This document shows, one piece after another, positions 24,801-36,000 of a stretch of DNA of 64,000 nucleotides. The DNA comes from Mortierella alpina (taxonomy: Eukaryota > Mortierellomycota > Mortierellomycetes > Mortierellales > Mortierellaceae). Positions within the stretch are counted from its first letter, which is position 1, and each line of letters opens with the position of its first letter. The translations under genes were made by a program, and so were the position numbers. Location: contig JANATF010000005.1 in assembly GCA_029449245.1 (NCBI GenBank), positions 1,302,001 to 1,366,000 of the forward strand, written 5' to 3'. The notes beneath the pieces were generated by a model. That model did no database searches. It was not told the origin of the DNA and saw nothing but the letters and a program-made list of their open reading frames with translations.

Positions 24801-26681
24801 TTTTTGGGTTAGAAATTCTCAGTGCTAACATATTCCATTATTTCTTGACGAACAACTTAGCCATCCTAAAAGTCAATGGCGACGAGTTGCTTGCATCCAA
24901 GGACGATGGAGCCTTCATGGATGTCCTCAAAAAGTACTTTGGCACATTAGACGACTCCGCGTTCCCCAACAGCTCCAACCCGAAGGCAAGGGCGCTCACA
25001 AAGTTCAACGAGCTTATGCTGGTCGCCTATAAGGAATTCGAATCGGTAACGCCGGAGTTGGTTACAGAGCTCAGGAAGAAAAACCAACTCAAGGTGGTCC
25101 ATAACATTGGAAGTTTCACCAAACGCAGTCAGCTTCGCAACATCAATCCTGGAAAGTTTTCCAAGGACGAAATGAGCGTAATTTATGATCGGTTCTATTC
25201 GGCTCTATTCTACGGTCGGTCCCAGACACGCGGCTCAAGCAAGCAAGGAGAGGCTAGGGCACTGGATCCAACAACATTTGTGTCATTTTTGGGCAGCCTG
25301 GCTCACTGGGCTCAAGTTGAGGATGACCAAATGGAGAATGATGATGTTCACACCTCTGTTCCGAATCACCGGCGCCGTGCATCCACCTCAACAACTTCGA
25401 CGGCAAGGGAGAGACGCCGCGTTGTCGGTAGACATTTCATCGCTCGACTGTTTGAGCGGTTTGACCATGACAACACTGGCCTGCTGTCGCTGCAAGAGGT
25501 AACAACAGGTCTGGGCGATATTATCCATGGCGACCTGATGACCCGGATGCAGCTCTTCTTTGAAATGCACGACCTGAACAAGGACGGGACGTTGAGTCGG
25601 GATGAGATCTTGGGCATGTCCGAGAGTCTTTTGTTTATTTACCGATTCGACGATGGCGACTCATACTTGGGTGCCATTTCCAACTTTATCCGCAACGCGT
25701 TCGAATTCGCAGAGAAGGTTGATGCAGTCAAGAAGATCGAGGATGCTGTAGAAGGAGCCGATACCACCACTCTGGCTGCTTCCGATGATGGCAAGGCTGA
25801 GGATAAGAATTCTGACGGAGACAAAGACGCCAAGAAGGATGATGACGGAGCTGAGAGCGACAAGGAGACAGCGGAGGACACTTTATCGGCTACGACTACT
25901 AAAGTAGAAGCCCACGAGGAATCTGAGCTTCAGATGTCGCTCCCCAGTTTCCGCATGGTCATTTTGGCAGACGAGACGCTGGAACGGTTTTTTGAGTTTG
26001 GGTTCTCCAACTCGTTCAGACTTTTGGAGCCATTGGACCGCCAGAGGGGTCTCTTTGCCCGAGAGGTCTTTGATTCGCTGCTATCAGAGGGACGCAAACT
26101 CGCAGGAAGCATCGCTGGAGGCATCCAAAATAGGAGACAGGCGTCCTCCTCAAAACTGCCATCGGGCACTTCGCCCAGCTCAGGCACATCGAGCTCGTCC
26201 TCGCTGCCACTGGGATCTGGACCTGGCTCTGCAGAAGGCAAGACTGCATCCATTGATAGCAGCAGCATGTCCAATGTCGTTGGAAAGGCCAAAGAGGATG
26301 ATCTTGAGGTCTCTAAATCAAAGGACGATGTTCAGAAGAAGAGTGAGCGAAGTGCAGAAGCGGAGGAGGATGAGGAAGAGGACGAAGATGATGAGGACGA
26401 GGATGGCGAGGGCGACGATCTCCTTGACGAGGTTGAAAAGGTAATAATACTTGTCGGTCTAGGCAGCCACGCAATGCAGTTGGAAAAATCACAATCGCGC
26501 GGAACAAAAAGGATGCATTCCCTTTCTTTCGAGTTACTAACAATTTTTTTTTTTTTTTACTTGCATTCCGATTGTTTTCTCGTATCGATAGTTCTTGACC
26601 GAGTTTGACCTGGAAGGTGGAGGAAAGAAGGATCTCGGCTTGACATCGGCCACTGGAGCAGCTGAACTCGACAGTCCGTAG
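21899..26681 (+). CDS. GRAM-TBC-EF-hand Rab GTPase-activating protein (TBC1D8/9; Gyp2/Mdr1-like)
   Basis: Ten exons: 21899-22065, 22179-22300, 22444-22536, 22651-22958, 23058-23782, 23878-24138, 24223-24360, 24464-24765, 24861-26440, 26592-26681. They give 1261 aa. Two GRAM domains bind membranes (GWMYISENYLCFYSFMLG; GRLYLSESFLCFICTEANP). The TBC domain carries both catalytic fingers: IxxDxxR (IEKDLNR, Arg559, split by an intron) and YCQ (GYCQAMN, Gln594). Two EF-hands follow: DHDNTGLLSLQE at about 906 and DLNKDGTLSRDE at about 943, both with suitable Ca2+ ligands. The tail is Ser-rich, then strongly acidic. Length and order match the TBC1D9 family, so the role is inactivating a Rab GTPase in vesicle traffic. 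Intron 24139-24222 is 84 nt, in frame and stop-free, so its retention would be tolerated. Confidence 0.92.
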
Positions 26682-26800
26682 ACCCGTAGCACACGCGTCG
26701 TTTCGCAACAAAATACACTCATTATCATATCATGCATGGCACTGAACAGTAGAATGAACGTGAGCTGGGTATCTTTTATGATTAATATGTCTTGAGCGCA

Positions 26801-28355
26801 CTATACGATCTGACCGTAGAGAGCGAGTCCGATGAAGAATATAGCCATGGCAGCAATGAAGGTTCCGTAGGATGTTGCTGGGACGCCCCACTGATCTGGT
26901 AAAAAGACGCCCCAAATCACGTAGAGCGCTCCATGAACCAGTGCTGCTGGCAGAAGCAATTCCCAACCCGAGTCACCTAACCAGCAGCCGAGGCCAATGT
27001 GCACCATCATACTGGAGGTTCTGCCCATGAGACTCCACCAGGGGCGATCGATCCCTAAAAGATGTCTTGCGACGCGCATTGGTACTAGGTTTTCGTCGTC
27101 CTCCTCCTCCTCATCATCATCATCATCATGATCGTTGTTGTTGATCGTGTCGATCCGGGTTTCTACGAGTGCCTTTGTCGTACCATGATCCTGAGCACTA
27201 CTGGTCAAGGAGCCTGCGGTTGTGACTGCACCGTAGCCCTCATAGGTTGGGGATGTTGCGGTGGTGGTGGCGGCGGTGGAGACGGCGCGATAGTGGTCGT
27301 CCGAGAGCCAGCGCGAGTAAAGTAAAGACTGTGTGATGTAGTAGGCGGTTTCGATGCCAGCCCATCCAAGGCCCATCCAGTAGATATGTCCAAAGTCATG
27401 ATGGATGTCCATGAGGGTGATGAGGCCCAAGCGTAGAGTTTCTTCCAGGGCAGCGGCAGAGAGGAGAGTGCACCATTCGCAGAGATGGTCGTTGAGGTGG
27501 AGAACCTTGGAGAAGAGTGCAAAGATTGGTGTCCTGAATCCGAAGGCGATCAACCAACCGACCATGCCCGCGCCAAAGCGATCTATATATCGTGATGACG
27601 GGTGATGTTATTTTACATAACATAGTATTGGTTGTTGTTGTTGTTGTTTTGAGTGTGCTGTTGAGGAATAAACCAGTGGTCATGATCGCTTTCACCAGAT
27701 GGGCAGTATCAGGTGTGCACATGTCAAATAAGGGGAAGGGGTCAAAGTGCCATGACAAATAATACGCCATCCTTACTTGCTGTATTGACACAGTGAAAAA
27801 GAATGAGAATGACGAGAAAAAAGAGAATCCCCACAAGAAGCGTATGGGTTTGCATACTCTACCCCAATGGATAAGGATCCCGTTCTCTGCAGCAGGAAGC
27901 AACTGCAGCAATCCTGCAAAGAGTGCCAAGATGGATAACAGCACGGGCGTCAAGCCGACATATGTCCAGAACAACTGCCGAGCGCTGAGAGTGGCCCCAC
28001 CTCCGACACGGTCGTCGTCGTCACCGAAAGCAGCATCCCTCTTTCTGGAACAGACGTGTGCAGACCCTGCTGAGGAAGAGCAGGTCGAGTAGGAGGATCT
28101 GGAGGAGATGGATCCGCTATCGCTGGGATCATCCACGTCGTCCTCTTCCGGAAGAACAATGTGGACCGAGTGGTGTGAAAAAGTCGACCTTCGGGTTCCT
28201 GTGCCAGATCCGGATCCTGTTCCTGTCCCTGCGCCACGGACGCCTGCACTCGTATCTGATGGACCCAAAGCCGTTTCGTCTTGCTGACTTGCGTGTATTG
28301 ACAATCCGCATGTTTTATCAGCACCCATTTGTGGAGGAGACGTGGAGGAGGCCAT
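26801..28355 (-). CDS. Multi-pass membrane protein, YhfC-like putative intramembrane peptidase
   Basis: Exons 28355-27863 and 27582-26801 give 424 aa. The N-terminal ~115 residues are cytosolic-looking (Gly/Thr and Ser-rich). The first membrane segment is LFWTYVGLTPVLLSILALF. After the splice comes a hydrophobic core with EETLR (Glu211, Glu212, Arg215), then GLGWAGIETAYY (Glu242), an acidic Asp/Glu loop, and a final pair of membrane helices with VHGALYVIWG. The order EExxR, GxGxxGIE and a later HG resembles YhfC/PrsW/CPBP-type glutamic-metallo intramembrane peptidases. That assignment is from motif memory and is tentative. The 280-nt intron is unusually long and may hide a small exon. The gene converges on the TBC gene with a 119-bp gap. 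Confidence 0.55.
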
Positions 28356-28882
28356 GTGGTATCAATGGGCCACTTCACGTTTGTCTGTTGGTGGAGGGGG
28401 GGAGCGGGGGGCTATTTGTTCCCAGGGCTACGCCGAAGGTGTGAATGCAGCCAAGGAACGTCGACGAGGGAGTCAAAACGGCGGCGGATAAGTAAAGGGA
28501 AAGAAAAGGAGTGAGAGTCGGCGAGGAAAAGAACAGGCAGAAAGAGAACGAGAAAAAGAGGCGCGTGCAGCCCACAAAAAAAAAGTTCAGATCACGCGGG
28601 GCGTGGAGAATTTAATTATTGGGCGCGTTGCCCGCGGCCGCACAAAGTTGCCCGTTACCCGACGATTGTGGCATAATGGCACGCCTTTTTTTCAGTGTCG
28701 CTCCATAGTCATAATCCTGGAGAAGCTACCTGAGGCATCATCAGGATCCGTTTTCAATACAAACACGGAAAAAGGGATCTCAGCTGAAAAGCACATATAT
28801 ATAGTGCTGGTTTTCACACTTTCCCCCACTCACCACCACATTCACTGCCTCTTCTCAAAATAAGTCGTCTTCGAAAAAGAAA
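28356..28882. promoter_or_regulatory. Divergent intergenic region with TATA box for the dehydrogenase gene
   Basis: The 527-bp region lies between two divergent starts. A TATATATA at about 28795-28802 sits about 80 bp before the start at 28883, followed by a CA-rich leader. The half nearer 28356 is G/A-rich on the plus strand (pyrimidine-rich in the direction of the minus gene). Confidence 0.5.
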
Positions 28883-30011
28883 ATGAACCACTTACTCCAC
28901 CTCAAGCACCAAGACAGGATCGGATGGATTGGTCTTGGTGAAATGGGCTACAACATGGCCAGCAATTTACAGAGATATCTGACATCGATCCATTTGACCA
29001 TGACGGTCTGGAATCGTACTCCGGCCAAGAGCGCGAAAATGCATCACCATGGTGCTCGTGTCGCCAAGTCCATCGAGGACCTGGTAGCGCAAAGCAACAT
29101 TGTAAGCAAACCATTTTCACACCCAGAAAAAAACACATCTCTCTCTCTCTCTCCCTCTCTCTCTCGCGTCGTATATACTCCCTTTTTGTAGTCTCCTCCT
29201 GCAAACATCGAGATGAGCTAACGATACCTCTCATCTCCAGATCTTCACTTCACTATCGAACGATACAGCAGTTGAGGAAATCTACTCACAGCTAATCGAT
29301 CTAGCAGGGCAGGTGGACCATTCTATTATTTTTGTCGAAACCTCCACCATCTACCCGACACTCGCGACCTCCATTGCCAAGCAATTGGCCGCCCTCCCGA
29401 ACCAAGAACACATTTATCTTCAATGCCCCGTCTTTGGACGACCTCCTGTCGCCAAGGCTGCGAAGCTGATCTGCGTGACGAGTGGAGATGACAAGGCAAT
29501 CAAGAAAATGTGCCTTTACTTCACCACGATGTCCAAGTCCATCATCCACCTCAAGACCACAGACGTCGCCAAGGCTTGTCATTTCAAGCTGATTGGCAAT
29601 TTTTTTGTGGTTGGGTCCATGGAGCTGCTGGCGGAGGGATTGACGTTGGCGGAGAAGTCGGGTGTGGATCCAGAGTCCATGATCAAGTTCATCGAGGTCT
29701 TCTTCCCGGCGCCATCTTGGATCGAGTACAGCCGCAAGATGGTGGAGGGTGCAGTCTCGCACAGGGACGCTGGGTTCTCCGTGGACTTGGGGCTGAAGGA
29801 TGTTGGGCACATGCGGCAGTTGGCCTTGGATTCGGGAACGGCCTTGCCGACTGCGGATCTGGCGTACAGACATTTGAAAGTGCAGCAGGATCAAGGGTTG
29901 GGAGGACAGGATTGGAGTAGTCTGATCAACACCCTTCGTTCAGCGTCCAAGCTGCCGGCGGTGGGCGGGGGGCAAGTGCCTTGCGGAGGGGTAGAGAAGC
30001 ACGAAGAGTGA
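28883..30011 (+). CDS. NAD(P)-dependent beta-hydroxyacid dehydrogenase (3-hydroxyisobutyrate / glyoxylate reductase family)
   Basis: Exons 28883-29101 and 29241-30011 give 329 aa. The N-terminal Rossmann fold has the dinucleotide motif GWIGLGEMGYNMA (Gly17-x-Gly19-x-x-Gly22) followed by VWNRTP, where Arg suggests NADPH. The second conserved site is FVETSTIYP. The substrate loop reads CPVFGRPPVA where the family normally has (A/S)PVSGGxxGA. The catalytic lysine is Lys189 in CHFKLIGN. The C-terminal helical domain (GLKDVGHMRQLALDSG) closes the site. Length is normal (about 300 aa plus a tail). The altered substrate loop leaves the specificity open. No mitochondrial presequence is evident. The intron carries a (CT)n tract. 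Confidence 0.88.
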
Positions 30012-30348
30012 GGCGCGCTTCAACTACTTCGTACTACTATAGTTTTTTGTGCGGGCAGCATAAACACAGGACCCTGAGCGGGGAATTAAAAGATAATTGC
30101 GGGCGACGTGCATCAATCCTTCACTTTTTTTTCCGAAGTTCAACGTTCCCTACGCGCTAATGTCGCTCCTTCTTGTGTAGCACACTCTAGGAATGATTAT
30201 TTCCCGTCACCATACGGATGCATCCAGAAGGAACCCGTTAACTATGCCTGTGGACTTGCCGTAGCTGGGCGGAGAGCAAACTCTTGTACTTGATCTAGTT
30301 CGTCTTCGTGACAGTGCTATTCTCTTGAGATGTGTGTACAATAGGCAT
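30012..30348. other. Intergenic, left of copy B
   Basis: 3' flank of the dehydrogenase and the unique sequence before copy B. No gene is seen. A TAGGCATGG at 30342-30350 marks the copy-B boundary. Confidence 0.5.
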
Positions 30349-30916
30349 GGTTGTGCCTAGGTCAGCAACCGCTGGCGCCAGCACCCCTTGTCGCCGGGCG
30401 GTAATATGTTGGACACCGATTGACCATAACGTGCAGGCGCCAGAAGCCTTTTGGGCTACTTGCCCAAGTGAAGGAAGGGTGTTTTGTACAGGAAGGAAGA
30501 GAGGAGCTTTGTTGAGATACGGAGAAAGTGCGAGAGATGTGTCTACGACAGATCATTTTTGAAGCCTTTTGTTTCCAGATGCCTCATGTTTTCTCAAATG
30601 GGCGTGAATATGTGGACATGACCGCGCTATTCAAAACCATAGCGGTAAGGCAAAGGCAGTGCTCAGCATTCATTCTTGGCACCCGCGTGTACTTGTTCAC
30701 CATCTGAAAAAAAAATATGGATGGGTTGTGCGAGCGCGATACTCTGGTACAGTAGCAAGTGTGAACAATAAAAAGAACAAAGTCGTTGATGAAGATACCA
30801 CACGGGCATGGTATTTTTATCGCAGGATGCGGTCAGAGGACAAAAGGAAGAAGTGAAATGTGGAGACAATGGTTAAATCTCGTTGCGTCTCTCAATTTGG
30901 AAACTAGTTGCGCCGC

Positions 30917-31758
30917 TCAACAATCGTACTTGAACACCCGAATGTAGTCTGCAGCCATCGCACGGCCCAGCCCAGTCCATCTTCAGGACCCCACGACGGG
31001 TACCAGTCATCCTTTTTGTCATAGAACTCGTTCACCGCATGCTGAGACTTGTCGCTCCAGGGCTTGCCTCCAACATCGTCTGGGAAATACCCTGATGCTC
31101 CTCCTACAGCCACGTTCATGATCTAGACATGCAGTTGTAACAAAAGGAGAGGGAAGGAAAATATTAGTACCAGGCTGCGTGTCTCCTGTCACAGAGAGAC
31201 CATCCCGCGCATCATTGTTGACAACACATACAATGTAGAATTCTTGGTCAAACGGTGCGTTGTTGGACCCCTTCCAGGGGTTGTCGACCCACGATGGGAA
31301 TTTGCCCTTCTTGAACATGTCGTCAAACGCCACATTCAACACCAAATGGTCGTCCACATAAGTCTTGAGGCCCTCTGGTCTCCAGTCCAGCGTGAAGACA
31401 TGAAAGTCATCTGCAAACGAGCTTCCGTCCGGGAGTGAGTAGTTTTCATGCGTAAGCGGATACCTGTTGAACTCATACGATGGCCCTAGCAAACACACAA
31501 AAAGCAATATCCACATCAGTTTGCTTTCAAAAAGGCGCGCGCCAAGTGGTGCACAAGCACATACTCAAGCGTTGGCAGCAACAAGAGGCTACTGCTGATT
31601 CAAGAACAATGCCTCTTACCCCAATAAAGTGTCGATGATACTTGGTCATGCCCTCCTGCTTCATACTCGGGTCCATTGCCCCGCGACTCGACCAAATCGA
31701 TCTCTCCACTGGCTGGCCAATTTCCGTATTGATAATGCACGGGTAACATCCAGATAGC
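30917..31758 (-). pseudogene. 5'-truncated GH16 pseudogene (exons 4-6 only)
   Basis: This is the counterpart of GH16 exons 4, 5 and 6: exon 4 begins at 31758, exon 5 at 31485 and exon 6 at 31122, with splice motifs preserved. Exons 1-3, the signal peptide and the promoter are absent, because homology stops 4-6 bases before exon 4. The catalytic GEIDLVES is still encoded. Exon 6 has a 5-bp insertion near 30964-30972 that shifts the frame, replacing the terminal VDYIRVFKYDC with an unrelated tail. With no start and a shifted end it should not make a functional enzyme. Confidence 0.85.
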
Positions 31759-31765
31759 CTACATT

Positions 31766-31942
31766 GGCACAACTCAAATGTATTTTTTTTCACGGGTGAT
31801 AATTATAAAATTATGCCAGTCGTGCACTTAGAGGAAGGTCATCATCCAGCGCCCCAGAATTGCATGCTGCACATTCGTAATCGTACGCCCGAATGTTTTT
31901 ATAATTATCACCCGTGAAAAAAAAATACATTTGAGTTGTGCC
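31766..31942. mobile_element. 177-bp MITE with perfect 45-bp terminal inverted repeats
   Basis: The left arm 31766-31810 (starting GGCACAACTCAAATGTA) is the exact reverse complement of the right arm 31898-31942. An 87-bp non-coding core separates them. Direct ATT trinucleotides flank both ends (31763-31765 and 31943-31945), consistent with a 3-bp target-site duplication. There is no coding capacity, so it is non-autonomous. A 3-bp duplication is compatible with a PIF/Harbinger-type transposase, which is an inference. The element is absent from copy A. Confidence 0.88.
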
Positions 31943-33068
31943 ATTATATGTAATTTGCACAGCGCACAAACCTAAATATACAGCACTGGCCCACTGTGCC
32001 TGAGATCCCAGGCGCATGCACTGTGGGAACCATATGGCACCTCTCATTGGGTGATCAGGGTCGGATCTTGCAGATGCTTGTCGACTAGCGCCAAGGTGCG
32101 TATAATGCGATGCTACGGGTACGGCGGGCTTGTCTAGAGCGAGCTCGATCGTCCGAGCTGCTTGAATCGCAATTATAATCACCTCATGCGTCTGCTAACC
32201 AGCTGTCGCCATAAATTGGTTTTGCTTGACGGATAATTTGCCCGTCGCGTTAAATACCGCGTTGGAAACAGGAGGCGGGTCTGTGCTAGCTCCGGCTTCG
32301 AGCAGCTATATTCTTTAAGAAGGGCAGGGGGAATAGTAACGGCCTTCTATGCATCCAGATTCGACACATTGCGGCGCTTTGTCTTTAGAAGAACGGGTGG
32401 CGCGTAAAGACAAGAAGGCGAAGAAAGATCGAGGATGAGGCTTGTGCTGTAGGAGAGCGGAACATCCATGTAAGGTGTACCTCTTCGGTGGCCACGTCCT
32501 GCTCCATCAAAACAGTGGTACATGAGAGTGATGTTGCTTGAGTTACACAAGGGCGAGTGAGAGTGAAGATGTTGAAGCATAGCATGCATCCAACCATTAT
32601 TCACACACCCCTTGTTTTTGTTTTCCTTTCTTCCTTTCTCTTCACCAAGCATCGTCCTCAACTCTATCCTTTCAGCTGCATCGCTCGCCCATCCTCCATA
32701 TCTCACGTTGAGCGATTCATCAGTGTTAGCCTGCCGTAACCCTCTTCTCTTCCAACCAAGGACATTAATCAATCAAGAGCAAACTTCAGGTACACATCAA
32801 CATTTTTGATAGGCTGTAGATATGATAGAATCAAAACTAACATAGCAGTTTCCTCGGCCTATTTGTCCAGGATTGCAATTTCTCTGTGTTCTCACATTCG
32901 ACAAGTGGATGACCATCCCCCTTTCCTCCAGATAGACATAGACCTAACGACCATCGAGAAAGGTAGGAGAATCATATATCTTGCTGAACCTTGTGGTCAT
33001 CCCATTAGAGCAACCGCTTATCAAAAGTCTTCTCTCCCTGTGCATAATACAGCAGTGCGGCATTCACC
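31943..33068. other. Upstream region of NLR copy B
   Basis: Matches A 19052-20165 in reverse. It includes the R1 repeat counterpart, a purine/pyrimidine tract near 32620-32645 and the presumptive 5' leader. No gene is seen. Confidence 0.45.
32041..32177 (-). repeat. Dispersed ~136-bp repeat, copy-B counterpart of R1
   Basis: Reverse-complement match of 19931-20067, carried along with the duplication. The core CTCGGACGATCGAGCTCGCT is kept, apart from one change near its end. Confidence 0.7.
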
Positions 33069-36000
33069 ATGACCAAAAAATCAAAAACCACCGTACCTGA
33101 GCACGCTGACCGTGGCGACGATAAATCGATCTCGTCTCAGAACTTGGGAAAGCGAGAGAGGTTTCGCAACTTGTTTCGTTCAGATAAATCTGAGGTCCAC
33201 GCCAAGCCCCTGGCTGCTCAAAGTGATACAAAGAATCCCCCATCCGCCTTTGTCAGCATCAACGTTAGCGATGATCATAGCAGTGCCCACACTAGCATCG
33301 CCGGCAGCAGTACTCCAGCCAGCGCTCGACCCACGACTGAAAAAGCAAAGGTCCGCTTGGATATTTTCTCCGTGAATGTATCCAAGCCTGCTATCAAAAC
33401 CGTTGTGCCAAAGTCTGGCGCACGCATCGATAGCACACCTCAGCTCGTCTTGTGTAGCAGTCTTCTCTCAAAGAGCCCGGCCTTGTCCCCGTCCGACGAG
33501 TTGAGCCAAGAGATCAACCTCCTCCAGGTTAAAGAAGCCTCGCAGGATACACCTATCGATGATGCGAATCGTGGCTGGGTCAAGGCCCTTGAACACAATC
33601 CAGCTGAACAGGGTCATGTCCGCTGGTTACTCGCACGCATGGTCGAGGAGTTTGTCAGGGATCCTATCAAGGGATCTGCCGCCGTCACCGAGGTGGTCCT
33701 CCTAGGACCTGTCCTTGATTACGAATACTACCGCAAGTTGCTCAATTGCTTCATCAACGAGTTTGAAAAGGCCACCATTCTGGATGTCGATCTGCTCCAT
33801 GGCCTTGTCCAGCTGGTTCAATGTGCCTGTGAGGGATATCTCATTGCCGATGATCTGATCAAGATTTTGAGTATTCTCAGGACCCGTCTGCAACAGACGA
33901 ACCAGCAATCGACCAAACACCCGTACCACCTCACTCTGGCGGTCTCACGGCTGCTAGATGTCATGGCCAAGCACGAGGTCAAAGACTTGGACCGAGTTGA
34001 GCAGCACGAGCCATTGAGTGCTGTGTTAGGCAGCCTGCAAGAGAGCTCGGATCCGTTTCTGATGTACCAGGCATCGTACGCATACCAGGCACTGCTGTGT
34101 GTTCCAGACAACGAAACCGTGCTCCAAGCTGTCATGCGCTATTCTGGAGTCGTAGCCGAGAGTCTTGTCGGCATTTCAGGAGTGATCAATCTGGACCTGA
34201 GCGGGTTTCTCGAGGGTCTAGGTCAATTGCAAAAGACGATCGTTGAGACAGTGGGGATCGCCAAGTCAGCGATTGAAGGCGCACGGTCACTGATTGACAG
34301 TGGAAAGGGTGTGTTTGAAGCCATCAGAGAAGGAGTCAGCTCTGGAAACAAGAGAGCGTGGTATCCAGCTATCATCGGAGCCAGCGCCTTGGTTCAAGAA
34401 GGACGACTTGCTGACTTCAAGACAGTTGTGATGGAGGCACCTTGTCGAAACAGTCCCGGGTTCCAGTGGGGCATCTGCCAGTTGCTCGGAGAAATAGCAG
34501 TGGACACCATGTGGGAGAGTGCCATCCGCCGCGAGGCTGTCGATCTGTTGATTGAACTGCACACCAACGATCCCGACTGGGGACGAGACGCCAGCGTTAA
34601 GACATGGATCTTGACTATCCTTCGCATCGTTTCTGAGGATCCCAATCAATCTATCCATGGACCAGCCGCCATCCTGCTGAAAGACACAGACAAAGCTCAA
34701 GCTGCTCATTTTGTCCAACCCTACCCGTTGAGATCTCGTTTACCGATGCCTGAGAGCTCACCTTTGCTTGCTCGAGTCCAGGAGATTCCTCTTGTCGAGC
34801 ATGATTTAGATCGGCTTAAAGCCAAACGGCTTGCGAGCCATGATCAAAAGGTATATATTCCTCCGCGAGCCAAGGCCAGTCTTCAAGCCTCTGATAAAGT
34901 CACAGAGCCGCTCATAGATGTGATCACGAAGTTCCTGAGCAGCGACCAACAAGTGTTCCTAGTGCTAGGAGATTCTGGAGCTGGAAAATCGACATTCAAC
35001 AGGCACCTTGAAAACCGACTATGGAAGAAGTACAATGTCGGTGGGCCTATCCCATTGTTCATCAATCTACCAGCCGTAGCCGAAACATATCGCGACATTG
35101 TTGGCGAGCAGTTGCGGACGCACAAGTTCCCGGAGGCAAAGATCAAGGAGCTGCAGGATCATCGGGAGTTGGTGCTCATTTGCGATGGTTACGATGAAAC
35201 CCAATTGAAGATCAACCTACACACGGCCAATAAACTCAACCAGGAAGGACAACCAAACGTCAAGATGATTATCAGCTGCAGGACCACCTATCTCGGACAA
35301 GACTACCGCATCCTGTTCCAGCCGCAGCAGAATGATCGATACATCGGCACAGCAGCAACTTTGTACACGGAGGCTGTCATGGTACCGTTCTCGAGAGACC
35401 AGATTAAGGACTACGTCGATCAGTTTGTGCGAGATCCAGAGGTACACAAATTGATGGGCGCGAGTCGCATTTGGAGCACTAAAGGCTACATGAGCATGCT
35501 GCAGTCGATCCCCAACATGATGGATCTTGTCAAGAACCCATTCCTACTTTCGCTCTCGCTCAGGGCGCTGCCTCGTGTTGTCAAGGACGCAGGCGATCTT
35601 TCCAAGGTCAAAGTTACACGGCTGACTTTATACAACTCGTTCACGGACCAGTGGCTGGATATCAACAAACATCGACTGGCAAACAGCGCATTGTCGGCGG
35701 AGGCAGCGAAAGCGCTGCAGGATCTGCTTGAGGAGGGCTTTGCATCAAGCGCGATTGATTTTCTGAAGAGCCTTGCAGCTGCCATATTCAAGGAGCAGGA
35801 CGGAAATCCCATTGTCCAGTACACGCCGAGAAGCGACAAAGGAACGTGGAAGTGCAAATTCTTTGGTCCAGAGCCAGACACGGCCCTCCTTCGAGAGTCA
35901 AGTCCACTATCGCGTACAGGTGTTCAGCATCGATTCATGCACCGGTCGCTGCTGGAGTATTTTTACTCTCGATGCATATACGAGGCCAGTTCGGCTGGAG

